The notes below the pieces were generated by a model. That model saw only the letters and a list, made by a program, of their open reading frames with translations, searched no databases and was not told the DNA's origin. The translations under genes were made by a program, and so were the position numbers. Below, piece by piece: positions 1 to 5,521 of a stretch of 5,521 bases of DNA (position 1 is the first letter of the stretch; every line of letters starts with the position of its first letter). The stretch spans positions 1 through 5,521 of the forward strand of contig WRKA01000120.1 in assembly GCA_009778265.1 (NCBI GenBank), given 5' to 3'. Origin of the DNA: Methanomassiliicoccaceae archaeon (GTDB lineage Archaea > Thermoplasmatota > Thermoplasmata > Methanomassiliicoccales > Methanomethylophilaceae).

Positions 1-1149
1 AAGTACAAGAAAGAGGCAGAGGAAAAAGGAAAAGGGTCCTTCTACTTCGCATGGGTCATGGACGGCCTGAAGGAGGAGAGGGAGAGAGGAGTGACGATAG
101 ACGTCGCGCACAAAAAGTTCTACACGGACAAGTTCTACTTCACCGTAATAGACGCGCCGGGCCACCGTGACTTCGTCAAGAACATGATCACAGGTACGAG
201 CCAGGCCGATGCGGCAATAATCACCTGCTCCGCGATCGAGGGACCGCAGGCGCAGACGAAGGAACACGTCTTCCTTGCGACGACGCTCGGCGTAAGGCAG
301 ATAATCGTAGCCATTAACAAAATGGACGCGGTAAAATACGAAGAGGCAAAATACAAGGACGCGGTAGCGGCGATGACCAAGCTCATGAGCATGGTCGGTA
401 TCAAAGCGGAGAACGTCCCGTTCATCCCCGTTTCCGCATACGAAGGCGACAACGTTAAGACAATATCGGCGAACACGCCCTGGTACAAAGGAAAGACATT
501 GATACAGGCATTGGACTCGCTGACCGTTCCGGCAAAGCCGACCGACAAAGCGTTAAGGCTTCCCGTTCAGGACGTATACACGATCACAGGTATCGGTACC
601 GTCCCCGTCGGACGTGTCGAGACCGGCGTACTGAAACCGAACATGAAGGTCTCGTTCCAGCCGTCGAACATCGTCGGTGAAGTAAAATCCATCGAGATGC
701 ACCACGAGATACTTCCGCAGGCGCTGCCCGGCGACAACGTCGGTTTCAACGTCCGCGGTGTCGCAAAGAACGACATTAAGAGAGGGGACGTCGCAGGTCC
801 GGTGGATGCACCGCCGTCCGTCGCAAAGACGTTCACCGCTCAGATAGTCGTGCTCAACCACCCGTCCGTGTTAACGGTAGGATACACCCCGGTGTTCCAC
901 TGCCATACCGCACAGGTGGCGTGCAGGTTCGTCGAGCTTGTGAAGACGATCGATCCGAAGACGGGACAGGCGAAGGAGACGAACCCGCAGTTCCTGAAGA
1001 CCGGTGACATCGCCGTCGTCAAGGTGGAGCCGAGCAAACCGATGGTCGTCGAAACCGCGAAAGACTTCCCGCAGCTCGGAAGGTTCGCCATCAGAGATAT
1101 GGGACAGACCGTTGCGGCAGGAATGTGCCTTGAGGTTGAAAAGAGGTAA
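1..1149 (+). CDS. tuf: Translation elongation factor 1-alpha (aEF1A), 5' end cut by window
   Basis: This is the GTPase that delivers aminoacyl-tRNA to the ribosomal A site in the cytoplasm. The frame is open from base 1 with 382 residues visible, so the ATG at 58 is internal. Compared with archaeal proteins of about 425-430 residues, roughly 40 N-terminal residues are missing, including the G1 P-loop (GHVDxGKS). Seen directly: switch I (RERGVTID, about residues 27-34), G3 (DAPGH, 51-55), G4 (NKMD, 106-109) and G5 (SA, 145-146). The two beta-barrel domains follow, with typical stretches such as [34 protein letters not shown] and [17 protein letters not shown]. The C-terminus, LEVEKR then TAA, is normal. 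rpsJ follows after 35 bases, the usual archaeal str-operon order (rps12-rps7-EF2-EF1A-rps10), so the two are probably co-transcribed. The identification is essentially certain. Confidence 0.98.
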   Translation, partial: KYKKEAEEKGKGSFYFAWVMDGLKEERERGVTIDVAHKKFYTDKFYFTVIDAPGHRDFVKNMITGTSQADAAIITCSAIEGPQAQTKEHVFLATTLGVRQIIVAINKMDAVKYEEAKYKDAVAAMTKLMSMVGIKAENVPFIPVSAYEGDNVKTISANTPWYKGKTLIQALDSLTVPAKPTDKALRLPVQDVYTITGIGTVPVGRVETGVLKPNMKVSFQPSNIVGEVKSIEMHHEILPQALPGDNVGFNVRGVAKNDIKRGDVAGPVDAPPSVAKTFTAQIVVLNHPSVLTVGYTPVFHCHTAQVACRFVELVKTIDPKTGQAKETNPQFLKTGDIAVVKVEPSKPMVVETAKDFPQLGRFAIRDMGQTVAAGMCLEVEKR

Positions 1150-1184
1150 ACCCTCTTCTTTCCTTATTTATTAAAGGTCATATC
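1150..1184 (+). promoter_or_regulatory. Intergenic spacer with pyrimidine tract and rpsJ ribosome binding site
   Basis: The 35-base gap between the EF1A stop and the S10 start begins with a pyrimidine-rich run (about 1151-1167). It ends with AAGGT (1174-1178), six bases before the ATG, a partial match to the archaeal anti-Shine-Dalgarno target. I see no TATA box at the right distance, so rpsJ is probably read from the upstream operon promoter. The U-rich tract could cause some internal termination, but that is speculation. Confidence 0.5.
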
Positions 1185-1499
1185 ATGTCACAGCGAGCAA
1201 GAATCTCACTCAGCGGGACCGATCCGCAAAAGGTGGACGGTGTTTGCGACCAGATCAAAGGGATATCCCAGAGAACCGGCGTAAACATACGCGGCCCCGT
1301 ACCGTTGCCCACGAAGAAGTTGAAAGTTCCGTGCAGGAAGAGTCCCGACGGAGAAGGAAGCGAAACGTGGGACCGCTGGGAGATGCGTATCCACAAAAGG
1401 CTGATAGACCTGGACGCCGACGAGCGTGCGTTAAGGCAGCTCATGAGGATACAGGTCCCGGACGGCGTGAATATAGAGATCGTGCTGCGCAGTACATAA
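1185..1499 (+). CDS. rpsJ: Small ribosomal subunit protein S10 (uS10)
   Basis: This protein of the 30S head is 104 residues long, the normal archaeal size. Seen directly: the N-terminal beta strand [13 protein letters not shown], then [13 protein letters not shown] (about residues 37-49), the family signature [17 protein letters not shown] (about 52-68), the helix [11 protein letters not shown], and the C-terminal strand VNIEIVLRS. The ATG at 1185 has a Shine-Dalgarno-like AAGGT six bases upstream and gives the standard N-terminus. It sits 35 bases after EF1A on the same strand, the conserved archaeal arrangement in which rps10 closes the str operon. Nothing is truncated or odd. Confidence 0.98.
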   Translation: MSQRARISLSGTDPQKVDGVCDQIKGISQRTGVNIRGPVPLPTKKLKVPCRKSPDGEGSETWDRWEMRIHKRLIDLDADERALRQLMRIQVPDGVNIEIVLRST

Positions 1500-1526
1500 G
1501 AAAACGATTTACCATTTTGATATCCT

Positions 1527-1557
1527 GGCCGCCCGCCTTCGGGCGGGGCGGCCGCCC
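1527..1557. repeat. GC-rich inverted repeat with alternative folds after rpsJ
   Basis: In this 31-base block all but two bases are G or C, within AT-rich spacer. Three overlapping symmetries are visible. CCGCCCG (1529-1535) pairs with CGGGCGG (1540-1546) over a CCTT loop. GGCCGCCC (1527-1534) pairs with GGGCGGCC (1546-1553) over an 11-base loop. GGGCGGCCGCCC (1546-1557) is a perfect palindrome. GGCCGCCC also occurs as a direct repeat at 1527-1534 and 1550-1557. It starts 28 bases after the S10 stop and could form a 3'-end structure for the str operon, but no U-run follows on either strand, so it is not a standard intrinsic terminator. It may instead be a copy of a dispersed extragenic repeat. 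Confidence 0.6.
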
Positions 1558-1590
1558 AATATCACCTATTCGGAATTTTGTGAACAGTGT

Positions 1591-1599
1591 AAAATATAT
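1591..1599 (+). promoter_or_regulatory. Archaeal TATA box for ilvD (leaderless transcript predicted)
   Basis: AAAATATAT is centred about 25 bases upstream of the ilvD ATG at 1620, the usual distance between an archaeal TATA box and the transcription start. No Shine-Dalgarno-like sequence lies in the 20 bases before the ATG. Both facts fit transcription starting at or next to the start codon, giving a leaderless mRNA. The upstream BRE is not clear. It also implies that ilvD has its own promoter, separate from the ribosomal operon. Confidence 0.6.
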
Positions 1600-1619
1600 G
1601 TTCCACTTTTCACGTACCT

Positions 1620-3269
1620 ATGAGAAGCGACGTCGTGAAGAAAGGCATCGAAAAAGCGCCTTCAAGGAGTTTACTGCGCGCCGACGGTCTTGACGATAAA
1701 GATATGGAAAGGCCGTTCATAGGCATTGCGAACTCGTGGAACGATATCGTTCCCGGTCATGTGCATCTGAACAAGATCGCGGACGCCGTAAGAGAAGGGA
1801 TAAATGAAGCAGGCGGGGTCCCGTTCACGTACGGCATTCCCGCGGTCTGCGACGGCATAGCGATGGGCCATAAGGGAATGAGATACTCTCTCGTCTCAAG
1901 AGAAACAATATCCGACTGCTGCGAGATCATGGCGGAAGCGCACGCGCTCGACGGATGGGTCGGTATAACGAATTGCGATAAGGTGACGCCGGGAATGTTA
2001 ATGGCCGCCGGCAGGATGAATATTCCGGCGATACTGATAACCGGCGGCGCTATGGAGGTAGGAAGGATCGACGGGAAAGATGCGGACCTGCAGACGGTGT
2101 TCGAAGCGATAGGATCGTTCAAAGCCGGGAACGCCAGCGAAGCGGACGTCAGAAAGGCGGAATGTTCCGCATGCCCGGGAGAAGGGAGCTGTTCCGGTCT
2201 TTTCACCGCAAATACAATGGCATGTCTCACGGAGGCGCTGGGATTAAGTCTTACCGGATGCGCGACGATGATGGCCGTCGACCCTAAGAAACTGACGCTT
2301 GCGAAAGAGACCGGAAAAAGAATGGTCGAACTTGTCCGTAAGAACATCAGACCGCGCGATATCGCGTCGGAAGGTTCGTTCCGCAACGCGATACGCGTGG
2401 ATATGGCGATAGGCGGTTCCACCAATACGGTATTACATCTTCCCGCGATAGCGAAGGAGTTCCGCATTCCGTTAAGAATAGAGGAATTCGACCGTATATC
2501 GAAACAGATACCTCATATAACCAGCATGAGACCGGGGGGCCCGTACAGCATGCGCGATCTGGATAACGCGGGCGGTATACCGGCGGTGCTGAACAGATTG
2601 AAAGATATGGTCGAAGATGCGGGCACCGTTTCCGGAAGGACGGTCAAAGAGATCGCAGAGAGTTCAGAAGTAAAGGATGACGAGATCCTCAGACCGCTGG
2701 ACAGACCGTTCCACAAAGAGGGCGGGATAGCTATACTCAAGGGGAATCTTGCTCCGAACGGCGCGGTGATAAAGCAATCCGCGGTATCGGAAAAGATGAT
2801 AAGATTCACCGGGCCCGCAAAGGTATACGATTCGGAAAAAGATGCGATGGACTCGATCATGAACAAAATTGTCAGATCCGGGGACGTCGTCATAATAAGA
2901 TACGAAGGTCCGAAAGGCGCTCCCGGGATGCCGGAGATGCTCTCTCCCACAAGTCTGATCGCGGGTATGGGCCTCGGCGATTCCGTTGCGCTGATAACGG
3001 ACGGAAGGTTCTCCGGCGCTACGAGAGGCGGATGTATCGGTCATGTGTCGCCGGAGGCTTACGACAAAGGGCCGATCGCCGCCGTGAAGGACGGCGACAT
3101 CATCGAGATAGATATACCGGCGAGACGTCTGACCGTGAAGATAAGCGACGAAGAGATAAAAGAACGTTCAAAGAACGCCGAGGCGCCGAAAAAGGAATTG
3201 ACCGGAGTGTTAAGAAAATATCGTTCACTGGTGGGCGACAGTTCGGAAGGGGCGCATCTTTATCGATGA
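1620..3269 (+). CDS. ilvD: Dihydroxy-acid dehydratase
   Basis: It dehydrates 2,3-dihydroxyisovalerate and 2,3-dihydroxy-3-methylvalerate to the 2-oxo acids that lead to valine, leucine and isoleucine. At 549 residues it matches archaeal enzymes (about 550) and is complete. Seen directly: CDGIAMGH (77-84), whose Asp78 is a metal ligand in the family; NCDK (118-121), with a cluster cysteine and the normally carbamylated lysine; [16 protein letters not shown] (185-200), with Cys191 the expected further cluster ligand; Glu439 in PGMPEM; and GRFSGAT (462-468), whose Ser465 is the proposed catalytic base. Plant and mycobacterial [2Fe-2S] enzymes have a cysteine where this protein reads VPGH (44-47), as in the oxygen-sensitive E. 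coli enzyme. A [4Fe-4S] cluster is therefore inferred. The ATG at 1620 gives the family's usual N-terminus. No other branched-chain gene is adjacent. Confidence 0.96.
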   Translation: MRSDVVKKGIEKAPSRSLLRADGLDDKDMERPFIGIANSWNDIVPGHVHLNKIADAVREGINEAGGVPFTYGIPAVCDGIAMGHKGMRYSLVSRETISDCCEIMAEAHALDGWVGITNCDKVTPGMLMAAGRMNIPAILITGGAMEVGRIDGKDADLQTVFEAIGSFKAGNASEADVRKAECSACPGEGSCSGLFTANTMACLTEALGLSLTGCATMMAVDPKKLTLAKETGKRMVELVRKNIRPRDIASEGSFRNAIRVDMAIGGSTNTVLHLPAIAKEFRIPLRIEEFDRISKQIPHITSMRPGGPYSMRDLDNAGGIPAVLNRLKDMVEDAGTVSGRTVKEIAESSEVKDDEILRPLDRPFHKEGGIAILKGNLAPNGAVIKQSAVSEKMIRFTGPAKVYDSEKDAMDSIMNKIVRSGDVVIIRYEGPKGAPGMPEMLSPTSLIAGMGLGDSVALITDGRFSGATRGGCIGHVSPEAYDKGPIAAVKDGDIIEIDIPARRLTVKISDEEIKERSKNAEAPKKELTGVLRKYRSLVGDSSEGAHLYR

Positions 3270-3401
3270 TCATTTTCGTAGGGAATCGAATAAGAAATGT
3301 TAGATCTGCGGCGGCATCAATCAAAATTTAAGCTGTGTTAAACCGAGTTAGTATAACTGTAATATTCTCCCATTAAGAACATCATCTGCAAATTTCGTTC
3401 C
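3270..3401. other. Gene-free spacer between ilvD and the PIN gene, with small palindrome
   Basis: I find no gene in these 132 bases. They contain AGTTA-GTA-TAACT (3346-3358), an inverted repeat with 5-base arms. It overlaps TATA-like sequence (TATAA at 3352-3356, AATATT at 3361-3366) and could be a promoter-operator region for the following pair. A second AT-rich candidate is AAAATTTAAG (3323-3332). None sits at the ideal distance for a leaderless start at 3402, so the promoter assignment is weak. The only T-run after the ilvD stop is TTTT (3273-3276), which is weak for a terminator. Confidence 0.35.
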
Positions 3402-3917
3402 ATGGCGAACGACGAAAAGGGAGAAAGAAAAAATGCAGGAAGGCCAAAGGTGTACATGGAAACAACAACATTCAATTATTTTTTCGACGACGACAGAGGA
3501 CAAGATCACAAATATACAGTCAAATTGTTCGAGCAAATAAAAGATGGAAAATTCGAAGCGTTCACTTCTGCATATGTGATAGACGAACTGAAGAAAGCCC
3601 GGGAAGAAAAGCGTGATAAGATGTTAGAACTTGTCAATAAATACGGAATAGGGTTGATAGGCAGAAATGATGAGGTTGAAAGATTGGGCAGACTGTATGT
3701 TGCAAAAGGAGTAATTCCGAAAGGATTTCTTACCGATGCTTTGCACATTGCAATAGCAACGGTTCACGGACTGGACATAATAGTCAGCATGAATTTTGAA
3801 CACATCGTGAAACTCAAGACCATCAGAATGACAGGGATTATAAATATCGAGAACGGTTACGATCCAATTGAGATACGTTCCTCAGGGGAGGTGGTCAAAG
3901 ATGACATCAAAGATTGA
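3402..3917 (+). CDS. PIN-domain ribonuclease-like protein, probable VapC-type toxin
   Basis: A protein of 171 residues with a single PIN domain, a fold that usually makes a metal-dependent RNase. Seen directly: the first strand KVYMETTTFNYFF with Glu20 in place of the more usual Asp; Glu62 in SAYVIDELKKA; Asp112 in TDALHIAIAT; and Asn131 in IVSMNFEHIV, where relatives often have SWN. These four match the PIN acidic cluster. The start is uncertain. ATG 3402 adds a charged N-terminal tail (MANDEKGERKNAGRPK) and has no Shine-Dalgarno. GTG 3450 would begin right at the domain and has AGGAAGG six bases upstream. The partner gene overlaps its last 17 bases. Hand counts of three 60-base lines give about 37-43% GC, against about 58-65% in two lines of ilvD, which hints at acquisition. 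Its role as a toxin is inferred from fold and context. It could be a solitary PIN nuclease. Confidence 0.85.
   Translation: MANDEKGERKNAGRPKVYMETTTFNYFFDDDRGQDHKYTVKLFEQIKDGKFEAFTSAYVIDELKKAREEKRDKMLELVNKYGIGLIGRNDEVERLGRLYVAKGVIPKGFLTDALHIAIATVHGLDIIVSMNFEHIVKLKTIRMTGIINIENGYDPIEIRSSGEVVKDDIKD
3887..3893 (+). promoter_or_regulatory. Strong Shine-Dalgarno sequence for the small partner gene
   Basis: GGAGGTG lies inside the end of the PIN gene, seven bases before ATG 3901, and matches the archaeal anti-Shine-Dalgarno almost perfectly. It decides the start of the small gene (3901 rather than the in-frame ATG at 3868). It suggests the partner is translated efficiently, much better than the PIN protein, whose start lacks such a site. 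Confidence 0.85.
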
Positions 3918-4056
3918 AAAAGAGGTCAATGAAATAAGGTTACAGATATACGAAGAGATAAAAGACATGACCCCTCAGGAACAGAGCGATTATTTCAGAA
4001 AGAGGGAAGAAGCCATTGTCAGAGAATATGGTTTCAAAGTACATCGTACTGTGTGA
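3901..4056 (+). CDS. Small helical partner of the PIN protein, putative antitoxin (51 aa)
   Basis: A 51-residue protein rich in Glu, Lys and Arg: MTSKIEKEVNEIRLQIYEEI opens it, then DMTPQEQSDYFRKREEAI. The composition suggests two amphipathic helices joined by a DMTPQEQ turn. I see no ribbon-helix-helix, AbrB or other DNA-binding domain and no signal peptide. Short charged proteins of this pattern (EIRxQIYEEIKDMT...YFRKR) resemble those I recall next to PIN genes as putative antitoxins, but no named family can be assigned from sequence alone. The start at 3901 is fixed by GGAGGTG seven bases upstream. The first 17 bases overlap the PIN gene in another frame, so translation is probably coupled. 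It could neutralise the PIN nuclease by wrapping its active site; this is inference. Confidence 0.75.
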   Translation: MTSKIEKEVNEIRLQIYEEIKDMTPQEQSDYFRKREEAIVREYGFKVHRTV

Positions 4057-4124
4057 AAGCGTCGATACGACGAAAAACGCATGTCCGACCGTGCCCGAGT
4101 GATGTTCTTCGATATTTTCACTCG
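4057..4124. other. Convergent 3' region with two small hairpins
   Basis: This lies between the end of the small partner gene (+) and the end of tyrA (-). CGTCG-ATA-CGACG (4060-4072) is a 5-base stem with a 3-base loop. CGAGTGA (4096-4102) pairs with TCACTCG (4118-4124) over a 15-base loop, with the right arm including the tyrA stop codon. No U-run follows either stem in the direction of transcription; on the plus strand the first is followed by five A. They could mark 3' ends or block read-through from the facing gene, but neither is a canonical terminator. Confidence 0.35.
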
Positions 4125-5167
4125 TCTCTGAAATATCTTTTTCCCTGTTCCATAAGTTCTATGAACTTTTTCACATTCCCCGACAGCGCGGCCTCTTTCA
4201 CTTCTTTCACGGCATTTTCGTAGACCTTCCACATATCTTCGGTATTACCGTTCAGATACTGTATATCATGATACAGAGAAGAATTCTCCCGCGACACAGG
4301 AACGGATGTTCCCACGCACCCGTTGAATGTCGTCGAAGCGGCGTTCTTCAGTTCTTTGAAGGATATGCCGCTGTTCTTCAGCGTTGTGAAGAATACGATG
4401 TTCGCTGCGTGCGAGAACGCAAGCACATACGCCATCAGTTCGTCATGTCTGTCCAGGTCGGTGATCAGTATGTTCGAGCAGTCGTTGTCGAAAAGCTCTT
4501 TTGCCTCCGTTACCGCTTCATCGCACCCGCACCCGCATATAATGACGTTACGGTCGGCCATGGAAACGGCGGAAGGTCCGAACATAGGATGTACGGAACA
4601 TATTTTTCTGTGTTTCGCCATCTCTTTCAGACGGGATGCGAACGGACCTTTCAGAGACGAAATATCGAAGATCAGGGCATCCTTTCTGCATATTGCGTCA
4701 ATATCGTTCAGGACCCGGTCCACTGACGGTATGGGGACCGATATAACAACAATATCGGAATCCTTTGCGTCATTAACAGAACCTTCGCCGATATCCACGA
4801 CGCCGACCGAGGATCCGAGACTTTTGAAATATTCACAGAGCCAGACGCCCATATTCCCCTTTCCGCCTATGACCGTGACGCTCTTCTCTATCTTTTTACG
4901 AACGGCGGGGGCCTGAAGATCGACGGACGCGGTTATCAGCAGTTTACATACCGCTTCGGCGATATCTTTCGGAAGCGAAGAATTCTCGGCCATCCTTCCG
5001 TACCGTTCTATGACCTCTCTTTCAACTTCCAGGTTCCTCAGCGGGATCCCGAGTTCTTTCTTAAGATCGCCGACCTTCTTCGCGGCGTCGTTCCTGCGGA
5101 TCAGTAATTTTACTATATCTGCATCGATCCCCTCTATCTCTTTCCTCAAAGGTGCCAGATCGTCCAT
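4118..5167 (-). CDS. tyrA: Bifunctional chorismate mutase / prephenate dehydrogenase (T-protein type)
   Basis: It converts chorismate to prephenate and then, by oxidative decarboxylation, to 4-hydroxyphenylpyruvate for tyrosine. The 349-residue length is near that of E. coli TyrA (373). Residues 1 to about 90 are an AroQ-type mutase. By hand alignment to the E. coli mutase, Arg8, Arg25, Lys36, Glu49, Ser81 and Gln85 match active-site positions, but Asn45 replaces Asp48 and Val48 replaces Arg51. The dehydrogenase domain has a Rossmann loop, GGKGNMG (101-107), with Asp125 ending the second strand, which suggests NAD+ rather than NADP+. It also has SVHPMFGP with the catalytic His193, HDELMAYVLAFSH (241-253), and YHDIQYLN (299-306), a pattern of archaeal dehydrogenases. 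No ACT regulatory domain is present. The ATG abuts the aroC stop (TGAATG), and GGAGG lies seven bases upstream, so the two genes form a coupled operon. Confidence 0.95.
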   Translation of the reverse strand: MDDLAPLRKEIEGIDADIVKLLIRRNDAAKKVGDLKKELGIPLRNLEVEREVIERYGRMAENSSLPKDIAEAVCKLLITASVDLQAPAVRKKIEKSVTVIGGKGNMGVWLCEYFKSLGSSVGVVDIGEGSVNDAKDSDIVVISVPIPSVDRVLNDIDAICRKDALIFDISSLKGPFASRLKEMAKHRKICSVHPMFGPSAVSMADRNVIICGCGCDEAVTEAKELFDNDCSNILITDLDRHDELMAYVLAFSHAANIVFFTTLKNSGISFKELKNAASTTFNGCVGTSVPVSRENSSLYHDIQYLNGNTEDMWKVYENAVKEVKEAALSGNVKKFIELMEQGKRYFRDE

Positions 5168-5521
5168 TCAGGATCCTCCTTCACTTACCGAGACGTCAGC
5201 AAGGACGATGGCGGTCACCGCCTCCACCACCGAAACGGCTCTGGGAACTATGCACGGGTCGTGTCTCCCTTTCACCGAGATAACGGTATCCTTCATCGTC
5301 GAAAGGTCTACGCTCCTTTGTTCTTTAGCGATGGAGGGCGTCGGTTTGAAAGCGGCGCGGAAGATAAGCGGCATGCCGTCGCTCATCCCTCCGACGATGC
5401 CGCCCATGTTGTTCGTGAGAGCTTTCACACAATTGTCAAAATAATATTGATCGTTGCTCTCCGACCCTCTCATCCCGGATAGCAGGAAACCTTTGCCGAA
5501 CTCTATCCCTTTCACGGCGGG
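5168..5521 (-). CDS. aroC: Chorismate synthase, C-terminal part (start outside window)
   Basis: The enzyme makes chorismate from 5-enolpyruvylshikimate 3-phosphate, using reduced FMN, as the last step of the shikimate pathway. Only the C-terminal 117 residues are in the window. The frame stays open to the right edge, so the GTG at 5515 is an internal valine (PAVKGIEFG). Compared with about 350-390 residues for the family, about two thirds of the protein is missing, including the N-terminal active-site histidines. Seen directly: GSESND (visible residues 19-24), TNNMGGIVGGMSDGMP (36-51), KPTPSI (59-64), GRHDPC (85-90) and PRAVSVVEA, all hallmarks of the FMN/substrate-binding part. The tail VSEGGS followed by TGA abuts tyrA, which uses its product. 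The identification is secure. Confidence 0.97.
   Translation of the reverse strand, partial: PAVKGIEFGKGFLLSGMRGSESNDQYYFDNCVKALTNNMGGIVGGMSDGMPLIFRAAFKPTPSIAKEQRSVDLSTMKDTVISVKGRHDPCIVPRAVSVVEAVTAIVLADVSVSEGGS
5175..5179 (-). promoter_or_regulatory. Shine-Dalgarno for tyrA inside the end of aroC
   Basis: On the minus strand GGAGG sits within the last codons of aroC, seven bases before the tyrA ATG (5167-5165). The aroC TGA (5170-5168) touches that ATG with no base between. The arrangement fits termination-reinitiation or coupled translation of the two enzymes. Confidence 0.85.

Noticed and set aside
1244..1693. Open frame running from within rpsJ across the spacer into ilvD
   Set aside because: It is an out-of-frame shadow of rpsJ and ilvD with an Arg-rich composition and translates the GC-rich hairpin; no support for a real gene.
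1757..2467. Long open frame on the minus strand opposite ilvD (236 codons)
   Set aside because: It lies wholly antisense to a certain ilvD, has no recognisable motif, and its openness is explained by the codon use of the sense gene.
3341..3401. tRNA-like D-arm wording (GTTAGTATAACTGTAATATTC)
   Set aside because: No matching anticodon stem, no GTTCRANNC T-loop and no acceptor stem pair with it; the resemblance is probably chance.
3868..3900. Upstream in-frame ATG extending the small partner protein by 11 residues
   Set aside because: The near-perfect GGAGGTG is correctly spaced only for ATG 3901, and the extension would be encoded by the overlapping PIN gene.
4099..4130. Possible box C/D guide RNA (GTGATGT ... 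CTGA)
   Set aside because: The C box is imperfect, the boxes are only about 20 bases apart, and no C'/D' boxes or terminal stem are present.
4268..4916. Two plus-strand open frames opposite tyrA
   Set aside because: Both are antisense to a securely identified tyrA, overlap each other in different frames, and show no family resemblance or ribosome binding site.
1..5521. CRISPR arrays, insertion sequences or attachment sites
   Set aside because: No regularly spaced repeats, transposase motifs, terminal inverted repeats or target duplications were seen.

Overview
The window is an ordinary stretch of archaeal chromosome, with a small toxin-antitoxin-like insertion between housekeeping genes. 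Archaeal origin is supported by four things: an aEF1A-type elongation factor followed directly by an archaeal-type ribosomal protein S10 of about 104 residues; an IlvD of archaeal length; heavy use of AGA/AGG and ATA codons; and an archaeal TATA box placed for a leaderless ilvD transcript. The EF1A wording and the AroQ-TyrA fusion lying directly behind aroC suggest Thermoplasmata, possibly Methanomassiliicoccales. That lineage call is an impression from remembered family sequences, not a computed placement.

Layout. Bases 1-1499 (+) are the distal end of the str-type translation operon: elongation factor 1A, cut by the left edge and lacking its P-loop, then rpsJ. Bases 1500-1619 hold a striking GC-rich inverted repeat (1527-1557) and then a TATA element (1591-1599). 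The element is centred about 25 bases before the ATG of ilvD (1620-3269, +), a complete dihydroxy-acid dehydratase. Bases 3270-3401 carry no gene; they hold a small palindrome and AT-rich promoter-like sequence. Bases 3402-4056 (+) are a two-gene unit of lower GC content: a PIN-domain ribonuclease-like protein overlapped by 17 bases by a 51-residue, highly charged partner with a near-perfect Shine-Dalgarno sequence.

From the right edge, on the minus strand, the 3' part of aroC (chorismate synthase) runs into tyrA (chorismate mutase fused to prephenate dehydrogenase) with stop and start codons abutting (TGAATG). Together they form the end of an aromatic amino acid operon: AroC makes chorismate, and the two TyrA domains turn it into prephenate and then 4-hydroxyphenylpyruvate, the tyrosine precursor. 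This operon converges on the toxin-antitoxin-like pair across about 60 bases.

The most interesting item is the toxin-first PIN / small-partner module, which has an ambiguous toxin start. Second is the TyrA mutase domain, where the position of a catalytic arginine appears to hold valine. I see no CRISPR array, insertion sequence, tRNA or rRNA.
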